Assembly (NCBI GenBank): GCA_963718605.1
Contig: OY970363.1
Coordinates: 1,116,001 to 1,180,000, forward strand
Direction of reading: 5' to 3'
DNA length: 64,000 nt
Source: JACCXE01 sp963718605
GTDB lineage: Bacteria > Actinomycetota > Acidimicrobiia > Acidimicrobiales > JACCXE01
Part shown: positions 6,897 through 17,700 of the stretch, one piece after another
How the letters are laid out: every line of letters starts with the position of its first letter
How positions within the stretch are numbered: position 1 is the first letter of the stretch
Notes under the pieces: generated by a model
The model's input: the letters and a program-made list of their open reading frames with translations, nothing else
Databases searched by the model: none
Told to the model about the DNA's origin: nothing
Position numbers and translations under genes: made by a program

Positions 6897-7849
6897 AGCT
6901 GGCGGGCGGGACTCCCGTCGAGATTAAGGCCATCCTCGATCTGGCACGCCGTACGCCAATCGGTAGGCAGCGCGGTGTGACCAAACGCAATGAACAGGTC
7001 GAGATCGACATCACTCTTCGTACCCGTGCCGACCTTGAGGAAGTCGCCGATACCGCACAGCTGAGTGACGTAGTTCGACGAGGACAGCAGCGAGAGTTCA
7101 AACGCGAATGGCGGGTGGGCCATCACGATCGACCAGCTCCATGACTCGCTCTCTTGGTCGACGTAGACGAACGGCCCGGCGTAACGAGCATGCGGGCCGG
7201 CGTAGAGCGTCATGCCAAGGAACATCTCCTCGGGAAGCTCTCCCACCTCGCCGTCGAGAAGCACACCTCTCAGCTGCGGATTGCGGCCGATGAGGTCCCA
7301 GCCCGCGCTCAGGCTCGCCACCATCGACACCACCTGCCGGCCAAACCGCCCTGGGCGGACCTCGCTGAACCGCACTGTCACGCCGCGCGATACAGGCTCG
7401 TTATCGAGGTCACGGAGTCGGTCGGGCAGATCGACGATTATTCGTGCGGCGCGCGCCACCCATCCCCGGTATTCGGTGGCGTAGTCGCCCGTTCTGCGAT
7501 TGCACCGCTCGCAAAGCGTGCGCATCCACACACCGCCCTGTTGATGCCGGCCGCCGGCCATCTCGCCATCTTCCGATCGGTTCAGCCAGTCCTCGAGCGA
7601 GTGACCGAACGAGGTCCCTTTGTTGCCCGACGACGCAGGTGGTACATGCTCTCGGTTGAGAGGGGAGAACTGGCCGCAGATTTTACAAAAGCCTTCCAGA
7701 GGCTCGGAGTGGATGGTCAGCCCATCGAGCCCCTCGGCGACTTCGGCGGGCACAACACTCCACGCTTCAGCCCAAAGTTCTCGTCCGCGCTCCGTCAACG
7801 TATGAGCGACCCCTCCCCAGTTCGGGCCGGGACGCGGCGCGTCAGCCAC
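6893..7849 (-). CDS. HNH-like zinc protein, last gene of the DISARM-like operon
   Basis: 318 residues from GTG 7849, overlapping the methylase gene by 8 bases. The middle of the protein has an HNH-type treble-clef pattern: 'FCKICGQFSP', then 'REHVPPASSGN' (~residues 66-78) and 'LCERCNRRTG' (~110-120). The two C-x2-C knuckles would bind zinc, and His of 'REHVPP' and Asn of 'CNRRTG' could be catalytic. The C-terminal ~180 residues ('DYATEYRGWVARAARIIV', 'YAGPHARYAGPFVYVDQ') are unrecognised. Position at the end of a helicase-helicase-methylase operon suggests an effector nuclease or a sensor. This is inference; no standard DISARM gene has this form. Confidence 0.75.
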   Translation of the reverse strand: MADAPRPGPNWGGVAHTLTERGRELWAEAWSVVPAEVAEGLDGLTIHSEPLEGFCKICGQFSPLNREHVPPASSGNKGTSFGHSLEDWLNRSEDGEMAGGRHQQGGVWMRTLCERCNRRTGDYATEYRGWVARAARIIVDLPDRLRDLDNEPVSRGVTVRFSEVRPGRFGRQVVSMVASLSAGWDLIGRNPQLRGVLLDGEVGELPEEMFLGMTLYAGPHARYAGPFVYVDQESESWSWSIVMAHPPFAFELSLLSSSNYVTQLCGIGDFLKVGTGTKSDVDLDLFIAFGHTALPTDWRTACQIEDGLNLDGSPARQL

Positions 7850-10800
7850 GGCCGGGATGGCGCGCGCCTTCGCCCGGCGGAGGGTCCAACGCCGAGACGA
7901 ACGGTTCGCTTGACTCGACGGCCGCAGCGATTGCGTCGTATGCCTCTAGCACGAGGCGGCGAGTGCGCTCCTCGCCGTGCTCGGCGATGTCTTTGCGATT
8001 CACGATAGGGAACGTGCTGAGGATGTAGTCGACGTCTTCGCGCTCGACGCCGTATAGATGGAAGAACGCACCATCGAGTTCCGCGCGGAGTGCGGCGCGT
8101 CGCGCGTCGTCCCAAACGAAGGGCGCACCTTCGTCACCCAGGTCAAGCGCGTACGGCTTCATATCGTGCGCGGTGAACGTGAGCTCAAGAGACCGCCGCC
8201 GAACCCACTCGGAAATATGCAGTTCAACGTCCCATGGTGTTCGTGACGCGAATGCAGATGGCGCCAGGACCGGGAGCTGCTCGACGAGAAAGAAGTTGAT
8301 GTTGGACCCACCCACCTTCTGACGCGCAGCGAAGTCAAGGGGCAAGCTTGTTAAACACGCCACTAACAAATCCGGCGAGGCTGCTTTCAGTAAGCAGAAG
8401 CTGTTTCCCGTTCCGGAACGCGGCACTGCCCCGACGATTATGGTCCGCGCGTTTGTGGGAGGCGCAACGTTTCTGAATCCCGCGAACCACGTGCGATGAT
8501 CCTGCGCGCTGGCGTCAACCTCCCTTTCGTCCGTCCAGTATCGGGGCATTGCTAGGCACGCTGGGTCGCGTTTCTCCAGCTGCGACAACTCGCGCGTAGT
8601 GCCATCGATTGCGTCAGTCGTGGCCCACCGATGGTCATAGTGGTGAACCATTTTGCCCTCGTAAAGAGGGAGCATCCTCTCGGGACCACGCTCGAAGACA
8701 TTGCCGCTCAGCAGCCATCCTTTATCGCGGAGTTCGTTGTACCCACGAAAGAGGTGTGAGTCGCTCGTCATGTTGAACAAACCTTGTTTGAACGAGAGAC
8801 CCCACGGATTTCCATCGGTCCGGCGGTGACTCAAAAGCGGTGGGACGCGGCGATAGATGTCCAAAGTGATGTCGGCGTCGCGGCGGGTGCGGAACACTGG
8901 GCACGTACCAGTGTTTGGATTGAGCAACATGATCTCGTCAGGCGTGAGCGCGAAGCGCACGTCAGGACGGATGAGATCGTCGGGGTCAAGCGCGAAAAAC
9001 GCGAAGTCGGCGGCATGGACTTCGGCGTCGAGACCGCTGATTGTGAGCAGGCTGAACTTGAAGCTCCTGTGGACACCTTCGAACATCGGCTTCGAGTTTT
9101 CGAAGTCGTACAACGACACCAGGGAGCGCGCCTCGACAAGGCTTCGGAAGAATTTCTGGGTCGTCGCGTCCGTCGCGATGCCGGTTGGAACAATCACACC
9201 CATTCGACCCACCGCAGCGGTCAACGATCGGTCGGTCTCGGCAAAAACCGCGTAAGTGTTGATGCGTCCGCGGCCACACAAGGGGAAGCGGCCGCTCGCG
9301 CCGAGAAACCCGCGCTCGGCGTCGAACTGCCGCTTCTTCTCCTCGAACAACCGGAACAGCGCCGGCTGGTCGCTCGCCAACGCCTTGATAAGCCGCTTCC
9401 GAGCGGCGCCCGATGGGGCCGTCGCTATGTCGGGGTCGCGTGCCGCGAAGAACTCCTGCTCCTTGAGTTCCACGTGTTCCCATGGCGGGTTCCCGATTAC
9501 ACACGAGAACCCGCCCGTCCACCCTGCGGGCGCGGCCGCGTCATCGTTGGCCGCGGCGACGAATATGTCGGGAAACTCGACGTGCCAATGAAAGAACCGG
9601 TGACGCGCCGTCGCGTCTGCAACCACACCGGCGAATTCGTCGAGGTCGTCAACGCCGTCCCAGGACTTCGCTTGCCACCGCTGCAGCAATCCAGTTGTGA
9701 TTGGCGGCGCGCCTGCGGGTCGTGCCGCGACGAACGCCGTGCACCACGCGTCGGCGATCCACTTCGCTCGCAAGCGTTCTGGTGATCTTTCGAACTGCGA
9801 ATAACGCTGCGCAGCGACGTGCACGTCTGCCAGGGACGCAGCCATGGCGTCGACCGACTTCAGAGCATCGCGCAAGCTTTGGTTGTCAACTATGACCTCG
9901 TCGCGCGCGGTGAGGGCGCTGGCCTGCCCGGCGCGTTCTTCTCTGTTGCGCTGCTTGTGCGATCTCACCGTCGGCTTGTCATCGCCAAGTAGGGCTTCGT
10001 ACGCCGAGTCGGGAATGCCGTTCTGCAACAGCGCAGGTGTGGTGCCGAGAAGCGCGTTCCCGACCTTCACGTGAGCGTCGAGGAACGACAGCGGCTTGCC
10101 GGGCTGCAATGCCTCGAGCCAAAGACTCACCTTGGCCAACTCGGTGGCCATCTCATTGAGATCGACGCCGTAGATACAGCGGCCCACAACATCGTGCATG
10201 GCGGCCTGCACGTCGGCTTCGCTCGGTTCGGCACCCTCTGCGGCGGCGCGTACGCGCGCAACTCGGAACGCGATGCGTCTGGCTGCGGCGACCAGGAAGT
10301 GGCCCGAACCGCACGCGGGATCGCAGATCGTAAGGGCGAGCAACGACGTCTCGGGGTCATCCGTCGTCTCTGCTTCGTCGAGCAACGGGCCGAGAGCGGA
10401 GTCGAGCAAGCAATCAATGAGCGACGACGGCGTGTAATAGGCACCGGTTGTTTTGCGTTCGTTGCCGAAGGCGGACACGAGACCGAACGTTCGAGCGCCG
10501 GAGTCGACCGTTGGCACCAGTTCGAGAAGGCTCTCGTAGATACCGCCGAGTTCCTCCGCACCGAGGTTGCGATAGTCGACCGCGCGGCTTGGCCCTGATC
10601 CAGTCGGGCGGATCACGCCGAGACGGCGGACCGCGGCAAATAGGGCATCGTTCGCGAGTTGCAGCTCGGCGGTGACGTCGAGCGCGCCGTTCTCGAACAG
10701 ACCGCCGAGCCCAGGAAGCCCGAGTTCGGGTTCGCCGCCTTCACGACCGAGCGCGTTAAGTACCAATCGCAGCGCCTGCCACGCGTCGTCGTGTTTGGTG

Positions 10801-11867
10801 CCTTGGCGGCGGGCGGCGACGCGGCGTAGCCGTGCGGTGCCGAACCACTGGCGGTAGCGCTGGCGTATGGAGATGGCCGCCTGCGGATCGAGCAAAAGGT
10901 CTCGGTCTTCGGCAACGAAGACGAAGAGCAGCCTGTAGACAAGACGAAGGAGACCGCGGTGATAGTCAGCCACCGAGAGCGTGCGCGCCGAGCCGAGCCT
11001 GTCGCGCAGTTCGGCGTTGGCCGGGTGCTGCAAGAACCCGGTGCCGAGCGATTCAATCGCCGACTGCACGCCGTCGCGCAAGGCTCCGAGGGCGCGGGTC
11101 CCAGTCTCCGCCGCGAACGCGCGCCACTCTTCTAGCCAGCAGTCGGCCACGCCACCGTCGGCGGTGCGTGGTTCGAACCGGCTTTGATGGCAAGTCAGAT
11201 ACAGCACAACGAAGTCAGAGAAGACTTCGCCGTCGAACATCGCCGCTAGATCGAACTCAACGAACGACGGCCCGACGAGCGTCGACGAGTCACGGACGAG
11301 CCGAAGCGTTTCGGCGTTGGCGACGAAAGCCCATAGGTAGTCGTCGGAGCGGTTGAGCAACTCCTGCACCATGGCGTGCGGCGCCCGGTCGGCGGCGCCG
11401 GCGACACCGGCGTTACGCCGATCGAGGTTGATGCCCCGGCCAAGTAGGTGGGCAGGAAGTCGCACCTCGCCCGCGGGCGCGAGGTGGCTTACTGGAAAGG
11501 ATCGGGCGTCGTTCGTGGTGATCCCTCCCGGCCCCGTTACAGGCACGCGCCCGAATCCAAGTTCGCGCAGCAGGACGAGCAGCCATTTGTCGCGGGTGAG
11601 GCCAGTGGCGCGTTGCTCGTCTGCCGGAAGTCTCTCGACCGCGTCCTGGTATCCGCGCCATGCGGCTGTGAGCACAGCCCACGCGCGGTTGGCGGCTTCC
11701 CGTGGCGACACGCCGAGCTCGAGGCGGTAGTCGTCGGCGCGCAAGCCAGGCAGTTCTGTGCCGGCGGCGACGCGCGCCAGGAGATCGGTCGGCAGCAGAC
11801 CGCCGACGACACGAATAGTGGTCAGCCCGACCCCCTCGTCGGATCGCGGTGCCGTAGCGGGGCTCAT
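7842..11867 (-). CDS. Eco57I/DrmMI/PglX-type adenine-specific DNA methyltransferase
   Basis: 1341 residues. These large methylases transfer a methyl group from S-adenosylmethionine to N6 of adenine and mark host DNA in DISARM, BREX and type IIG systems. The SAM-binding motif I is 'CDPACGSGHFLVAAAR' (~residue 512), and the catalytic motif IV is 'IGNPPWEH' (~790). Long N-terminal ('GEVRLPAHLLGRGINLDRR') and C-terminal specificity regions flank the core; the C-terminus contains 'IYDLDLG'-like and 'YILSTFPIVNRKD', the latter common in PglX-like proteins. No nuclease motif is evident. ATGA overlap with the SNF2 gene upstream and 8-base overlap with the HNH-like gene downstream place it third in a four-gene operon. 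Confidence 0.92.
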   Translation of the reverse strand: MSPATAPRSDEGVGLTTIRVVGGLLPTDLLARVAAGTELPGLRADDYRLELGVSPREAANRAWAVLTAAWRGYQDAVERLPADEQRATGLTRDKWLLVLLRELGFGRVPVTGPGGITTNDARSFPVSHLAPAGEVRLPAHLLGRGINLDRRNAGVAGAADRAPHAMVQELLNRSDDYLWAFVANAETLRLVRDSSTLVGPSFVEFDLAAMFDGEVFSDFVVLYLTCHQSRFEPRTADGGVADCWLEEWRAFAAETGTRALGALRDGVQSAIESLGTGFLQHPANAELRDRLGSARTLSVADYHRGLLRLVYRLLFVFVAEDRDLLLDPQAAISIRQRYRQWFGTARLRRVAARRQGTKHDDAWQALRLVLNALGREGGEPELGLPGLGGLFENGALDVTAELQLANDALFAAVRRLGVIRPTGSGPSRAVDYRNLGAEELGGIYESLLELVPTVDSGARTFGLVSAFGNERKTTGAYYTPSSLIDCLLDSALGPLLDEAETTDDPETSLLALTICDPACGSGHFLVAAARRIAFRVARVRAAAEGAEPSEADVQAAMHDVVGRCIYGVDLNEMATELAKVSLWLEALQPGKPLSFLDAHVKVGNALLGTTPALLQNGIPDSAYEALLGDDKPTVRSHKQRNREERAGQASALTARDEVIVDNQSLRDALKSVDAMAASLADVHVAAQRYSQFERSPERLRAKWIADAWCTAFVAARPAGAPPITTGLLQRWQAKSWDGVDDLDEFAGVVADATARHRFFHWHVEFPDIFVAAANDDAAAPAGWTGGFSCVIGNPPWEHVELKEQEFFAARDPDIATAPSGAARKRLIKALASDQPALFRLFEEKKRQFDAERGFLGASGRFPLCGRGRINTYAVFAETDRSLTAAVGRMGVIVPTGIATDATTQKFFRSLVEARSLVSLYDFENSKPMFEGVHRSFKFSLLTISGLDAEVHAADFAFFALDPDDLIRPDVRFALTPDEIMLLNPNTGTCPVFRTRRDADITLDIYRRVPPLLSHRRTDGNPWGLSFKQGLFNMTSDSHLFRGYNELRDKGWLLSGNVFERGPERMLPLYEGKMVHHYDHRWATTDAIDGTTRELSQLEKRDPACLAMPRYWTDEREVDASAQDHRTWFAGFRNVAPPTNARTIIVGAVPRSGTGNSFCLLKAASPDLLVACLTSLPLDFAARQKVGGSNINFFLVEQLPVLAPSAFASRTPWDVELHISEWVRRRSLELTFTAHDMKPYALDLGDEGAPFVWDDARRAALRAELDGAFFHLYGVEREDVDYILSTFPIVNRKDIAEHGEERTRRLVLEAYDAIAAAVESSEPFVSALDPPPGEGARHPGRG

Positions 11868-14740
11868 GTCGCGACCGGGAGCCAGACATAGAAACCGAGA
11901 ACGTCAACTGGCTTCTGCGCTGTGACTGCCAGTCCGCGCCGAGTCGCTCCCGCACCGGCGCGAACCCGCCGGTGCGCGTCGAGCAATTCGGTAGCAAGAC
12001 GGTCGGCCGTCGCATCGAAATGTTCGGTGAGCGCGCCGAGTCCGTCGACAAATCTGTTGGCGACGTCAGCCGCTTGGTCAGAAGACAGGTTCGCGTCGGC
12101 GGTGGCCGTAAGTGCGGCGTCGACCGCGGCGTCATCGAGCCACACCGCGGCGTCGGTCGCGCCGGTGAATCCGAGGAAGCGCGCCTCTTCCGTAACCAAG
12201 CGGCGCTGCCCCTCGCGTCCCGGCAGTTCGAGATGAAAGCGGAAACGCACGAGCAAAAGCGTCGTACGAGTCGAGACCGACTTGGTGCGAGCGACGCCGG
12301 CTCTGCTCGCGACGGTCGCCCCGAGCTTCGGGTCGAGGGCGACGTCTAAGACGTGGCGAGCGACTGCTCCTACCACGGGGTCAGTGCGAGCGAGCAGCGC
12401 CTCGTCACGCCCGACCGGCGGCTCTCGCAACAGGCGGAGCGGCTCGCGCATCGTGGCCGGAAGCGCGTCGCGCAATCCAACCGGAAGCGGGCCGGTCACG
12501 ACCTCGTACCCTCCGGCCACATTCGACACGGACGCATTCAGCGCCTGTAAGGCAGAAATTGTGAAGCGCTCGACGTCCTCGCTGGTGCCCAATGCTGCAC
12601 GAGCAGCTTCGACTTCGCGGGCGATTTCTTCAGGGCGAATGCCGGACTGCGCGTACTTCGTCACGGCGCGGCTTTCGCGCTCGGCTGCCGACTCCCACTC
12701 GCTAAATAGCTCATCCCGCCGACGTTGATCTCCGACGTCCAAAGTCATCTGCTCGGTGTCGTCGCGGCCACGCAGGATGAGCCCTTCGAGCAGGGCCTCG
12801 ACCACACTGTCGGACTCATCCGGAACCGGGACACTGACGCCGGTGGCCTCGCGAATCGCGCGATGTTTACGCAACAAGACGTCGAGCACGATTCCGTCGA
12901 TGCGGTTGTTACGGCCGTAGATCGTGACGGCCTTGACGATGTCGCGCTTTTGACCGAAGCGGTCGACCCGACCCTCGCGCTGCTCGTGACGTGTCGGGTT
13001 CCAGGCCAGATCGTAATGGATGACTGCTTGGAAGTGGTCTTGAAGATTGACGCCTTCAGACAGACAGTCAGTCGCGACAAGTACGTGTCGGCCATCGAGA
13101 TCAGTCAACTCGGCGATTCGCGCCAACCGCAGGTCGGGCGGCAAAGTGCCCGTGACCGCGGCAACGTGGACTCCCCTGCCCAGCGCTCCCGTGAGGTGTT
13201 CGGCGACGTACTCGGCCGTGTCGATGTATCGACAGAACACAATTGGGTCGTAGCCATCCGCCAGAAGTGTCTTGAGTTCGCTTACGAGTAAGGCGAGCTT
13301 TCGATCGAGTTTCGGACCGATGAGCTTCTCCGCCGCGTTCGCGAGGTCACGCAAACGCCTTCGGTTCCGCGCGGGCTCCGATTCGTCTACGGGCCTCGCT
13401 TCGTCGGTCTCATTCTCCTCAAGCGCGCCCGGTGCAACGTCGATCGCGTCGATCGCTTCGTCATCGGCCTGATCGAGCACTGAGGCGCGACCAAGGGCAT
13501 CCGCCTCTTCGGCCGTCGCGGCTTCCGCCGACGCTGCCCGCTTGCGCAAGGTTGCGGCTGCTGCACTTGGCGACGATGCGAGCGTCCGCAGCAATGCAAG
13601 AGCGGACCACCACCGCACGCGTTGGCGAACTGCAGACAGCCCGTCGGTTGTATCGATTACCTGCTCACGGGCGTAGGCGAGAACGCGATCGAAGAATGCT
13701 GCGTAGTCGGCGGACAGCTCGTAGGGCGCTTCCTTGGTCTGGCGGTCCGATGGGAACGCGGTGGTCTCGTCAAGGGTCCTCTCCAGGTAGCGCCTGATGT
13801 CGGGACGTCGTCGCTGCACGAAATGCGCTGCGAGTTTCTCGCGGCCCTTCACGTCGTCGAGGTTGAGCGTCGCGAGCTCGGGATCGAGTAGCCCAATCAG
13901 GTTTCGAAAGCCCTCTTCCTTTCCAGAGTGTGGGGTGGCAGTAACAAGAATGAGGTGGCGCGTGACATCAGCCGCCAGATCACACAACAACTCATAGCGC
14001 TGAGTGCGGGCCCGGACGCCACCGCCGGCGCCATCGGCCACGGCCGTGTGCGCTTCGTCAACGATGACCAGCTCGGGGCAGTGGTTGACAAAGTCGTGCC
14101 TACGAGTGTGGGACTTAATGAAATCAGTGGAGATCACGACGTACGGATATCGATCGAACAACGACTCGTTCATCATCAATCCACGAGTCAGTCGTGTCGC
14201 GGTCGATGGGAGTACAAGCTCAGCGTCGAGATTGAACTTGTCGCGTAGCTCGGCCTGCCACTGCTCCGCGAGCGCGGGGCTGCAAAGCACCGCCAGGCGC
14301 TGGGCGTCGCCTTGTGCAAGGAGTTCCGCCGCAACGAGGCCGGCTTCGATGGTCTTGCCGATACCGACGTCGTCTGCAATAAGCAGTCGAACGGTGTCCT
14401 GCCGCAGCCCAAGGAGGAGCGGTACGTACTGATAGGCACGCGGCTCTACTGCGAGACCGGCGAGCGATCGAAAGGGGCCAGCGGACGACCGAAAGCCGAT
14501 TCGAAGTGCGGTACGAAGCAGCTCAGCTCGGCTCGCATCGCCCAAGTCCTCAGCCGTCGGTGGCGGAAATGATGCGGGCTCGACGTGCTCCAACGCGGGC
14601 AACACCGCGGCCGTGTCGTCCTCGCCGCCACCGAGTGGGCGGAGGATGAGCATGTCTGGCTCGCTGTCTGCGAGTACAACCCACTCGCGTCCGCGGGCGC
14701 GGACTAAGGCCCCCGGAGCGAACGCGGTCGTGTCGGCCAC
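11864..14740 (-). CDS. DrmD-like SNF2 helicase
   Basis: 958 residues from GTG 14740. The short N-terminal SH3-like segment ('GALVRARGREWVVLADSE') is followed by a full SNF2 ATPase: Walker A 'IADDVGIGKTIEAGL' (~residue 123), DEAH box 'LVIVDEAHTAV' (~225), 'LVTATPHSG', and C-lobe motif VI 'REGRVDRFGQKRD' (~590). It has an insertion rich in Ala, Glu and Asp between the lobes. This order is that of DrmD of class 1 DISARM and of HepA/RapA relatives. It would translocate on DNA to remodel or exclude incoming phage DNA. One-base overlap (TAGTG) with the COG1205 gene and four-base overlap with the methylase gene. Confidence 0.9.
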   Translation of the reverse strand: MADTTAFAPGALVRARGREWVVLADSEPDMLILRPLGGGEDDTAAVLPALEHVEPASFPPPTAEDLGDASRAELLRTALRIGFRSSAGPFRSLAGLAVEPRAYQYVPLLLGLRQDTVRLLIADDVGIGKTIEAGLVAAELLAQGDAQRLAVLCSPALAEQWQAELRDKFNLDAELVLPSTATRLTRGLMMNESLFDRYPYVVISTDFIKSHTRRHDFVNHCPELVIVDEAHTAVADGAGGGVRARTQRYELLCDLAADVTRHLILVTATPHSGKEEGFRNLIGLLDPELATLNLDDVKGREKLAAHFVQRRRPDIRRYLERTLDETTAFPSDRQTKEAPYELSADYAAFFDRVLAYAREQVIDTTDGLSAVRQRVRWWSALALLRTLASSPSAAAATLRKRAASAEAATAEEADALGRASVLDQADDEAIDAIDVAPGALEENETDEARPVDESEPARNRRRLRDLANAAEKLIGPKLDRKLALLVSELKTLLADGYDPIVFCRYIDTAEYVAEHLTGALGRGVHVAAVTGTLPPDLRLARIAELTDLDGRHVLVATDCLSEGVNLQDHFQAVIHYDLAWNPTRHEQREGRVDRFGQKRDIVKAVTIYGRNNRIDGIVLDVLLRKHRAIREATGVSVPVPDESDSVVEALLEGLILRGRDDTEQMTLDVGDQRRRDELFSEWESAAERESRAVTKYAQSGIRPEEIAREVEAARAALGTSEDVERFTISALQALNASVSNVAGGYEVVTGPLPVGLRDALPATMREPLRLLREPPVGRDEALLARTDPVVGAVARHVLDVALDPKLGATVASRAGVARTKSVSTRTTLLLVRFRFHLELPGREGQRRLVTEEARFLGFTGATDAAVWLDDAAVDAALTATADANLSSDQAADVANRFVDGLGALTEHFDATADRLATELLDAHRRVRAGAGATRRGLAVTAQKPVDVLGFYVWLPVAT

Positions 14741-17700
14741 TAGTTCGTGCGTCCCTCGCCGAAGACCGATTTGTTCTTGCTCACAATCGATTGCCAGTCA
14801 TCGGCATGCCCGAAACGCAAGACGGCCCACCCTTCGTCGATGAGGCGCTCCTCTGCGGCTCGATCGCGTTCGGCCTGTGCCGCATGATCGTGGACCGGGC
14901 CGTCGACGAACACGGCGACCGGGCCGGTGGAGAGGCGATACACGAGATCGGGCCTCGCACGCGCGCCGGCGACCGTCACCTGTGCTTCGTCCGGGAGCCG
15001 TAACCCGCGCTCGTCGAGCCAGTCGACGAGCGTTCGTTCCAAGCTGGAATCAGCCAGCCCGTCGAGCGCCGCACGGATCTCGGCGCGGGTCTTACCGCCG
15101 GCCCCGGCCTCGGTTGTCGCGGAAGCGAGTTCGAGCAAGAGGTCCCTTATGACGTGCCGGTTGATCCGCCCGTGGTCGAGCTGATTTGAATACGCGAGCA
15201 AGCACTCGTAGCAAGCCAGCTCGCAACGTTCCCCGCCCATCGCCGTGTCGCCGCGGTCTTCCCCCGTGTCGGGATCAAAGTGACAGAGCGAGAGCGCCAC
15301 CCGCGCCACCTTGGCGACCGCGTCGGCCTCTGTCACCAACCGACGAAGCACCCCCGCGCCACCCTCCGCCGATTCCGTGAATAGGAAGCGGCCGCGTTCC
15401 TGCGCATCCGGAAGTGCGTCGGATGCCAGCTCAGAATCCTCAAGTTGAAAGCAGGCTTCGGCGCCACGCTCGAGCGCGTACCGCAACGACGTGGAGGCAA
15501 CGTCGTCGAGCGCTTGCGTCGCGCGCACGCTCAGAACGTTGCGCGTGTCCTCGACGTAGGGCGTCACCTTTACTTTGGTCGCGACATCGTCGGTGTTGGC
15601 CTCGAGGTCATCGACGCCTTCACTCGAATCCGTTGCCGCCTTGTCAGAGAGCCATCGTCCTTGCAGCGTGTCGAGCCAGAAGCCTCGGTCGTTCGGGTTC
15701 TTGCGACGCCGCGGTCCAACGTTCGCCAGCCGAACCGTTGCCGAGTCGCCATACACAAGTTCCAGCGACGGATGAACGCCGTCCGACGTAGCGACCAGTG
15801 CGTCGATGCGCCCGGGGCGGTCGCCGTGGTCAGCAAAGCGATAACTCAGCTCGACTTCGAAGCCAGAACGGCGGCGTTCCTCTTCGTCGGAGGAAATCCG
15901 CTCACGTCGGCGGGTGTGGACCGTCTGAAGGCGCAACAGATTGTGGGTGGTCGCACCGAGCGCGGCGCCGCAGCTGTCGCACCGATCGGCGCCAACTTGG
16001 ATTCGGTGGTGGTAGCCGCACTCTTCACAGCGCCGCGCGTCTTCTGTCTGGAGGCCGCCGCGTTCGGAACCGTGCGGTAACTGGATCCGCGTTACTTGGT
16101 AGCGCGAGCCCTCGTGGTAGATGAGGGCGTTCGGACCGAACTCGCGTATCGCCAGAAATCGAGGTCGCTGCAAGTAATCCGCATCGCCGCCGCCCCGCTG
16201 ACGTCCCCCAGGGATGTACGCCGCGAGCGGCAGGCGCGGAAATGAGTAGCCGGGTAAGAAGCCCTCGGTAGCGAGATAACGGTACGTGTAGAAGTCGGTT
16301 TGTCCGACCTCGGCGTCCTCGTTGCGGAGCAGCTTTAGCCGGTCGAGGGCCTCTCGCATCCGCCGCGTCGCGGTGTCGCGGTTCAGTCTCGAGGCGTTGG
16401 CGTCTACGGCCAGGCGGCTCTGCTCGTTGTATTCAGCGAGACTGTCGCGGTACAGATCCCGCCACCGATCGAACGCCCGGTCGAGCGCCTCGGGCGCTGC
16501 GGCAACAGCATCCGCAACCCATCCGTCGTACCACCACACCGGGCCGTCATCGACTGACCACGTCGTTCGGACTTGGTCAACGACACGTTCGGCGGAGGCG
16601 GCGGCGCGTTTGCGGGCGTCGTCGTTCGCTAAGGCCGCTTGAACCTCGGGAAGCAACTTCAACGAAGGATCGTCACCGCCGGCGTCGAGCACCTCGGTTA
16701 TGCGAGCCTTCATCGACTGGCCGGTTTCGGCGAGCCAAATCGCCTGAATATGAGAGCGGACCAGCTCCTCGTTTCCTAAGTCGAGCCGCGGTGGCTGCAC
16801 GGAACCAGCGACCATGTCTTGACTGCGAGCGAACCAATAGCTGTCGTGCGCATTGCCACTCGCGCAATACGTAGTGACGAGCGCGGGCTGACCGGATCGT
16901 CCTGCTCGTCCTGAACGCTGCGCATAGTTCGCCGGGGTCGGTGGAACGTTTCGTAGTAACACGCTGTTCAGCGAAGCGATATCTACGCCGAGCTCCATCG
17001 TTGGCGAGCAGTAGAGGAGCGGGAGTGTGCCGGCGCGGAATGCTTCCTCCCGCGCTTCGCGTTCAACCGCGGACACCTGAGCGGTGTGCTCCTTCGCATG
17101 CAGGCCGGCGAGGGTCACACCGACCTCGCGATACAGAGCGTTGAAGAACGGATTGACACGACCAACCGCCTCGGGATCGAGGCGCTTCCGCAGCGGATCT
17201 TGCGCCGGGTGCTGACCGTCTCCGGGCTTCCACCGAAGCGCGGACGCCTTTACGCGGTAACCGGGGTTTCCCGCCTTGTCCATCGCGACTTCGGTCAACA
17301 GCCCGACCGCGGTGAGGGTGGCAAACAGGTCGACGATGACTTTCGTCGCGTCATCGCGTTTGATACTGAGGCCGCTCGTGCTTTGGACGTACCGACCGAA
17401 CGCGCCGCGCGCAGAGATGTTGACGTCACTGCGAAACCCGCCAGGCGATCCCGTACGAGCGAACGCGGTGCCCACGAGTTCGAGTCGTGCGTCGTCCGGC
17501 AACGACCAGGGCTCACGAAGATGCTGATCGGCGCGACGTTTGACGCGTTCGAAGCCTTCTTCCGTTAGGCAGTCGACGTCGATGGCAAGCACGCGGCGAA
17601 ACTCGTCTAGAAGTATCTGGCAAAGGTCGCGTCGTAATCCTGACGCCGCGGAGGCCAACGCGGAATGCCGTCGGGCCCACAAATCGTTATCGGCGGCGAT

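Noticed and set aside
8784..9785. 333-codon plus-strand frame
   Set aside because: Antisense to the methylase around its NPPW motif; no family features.
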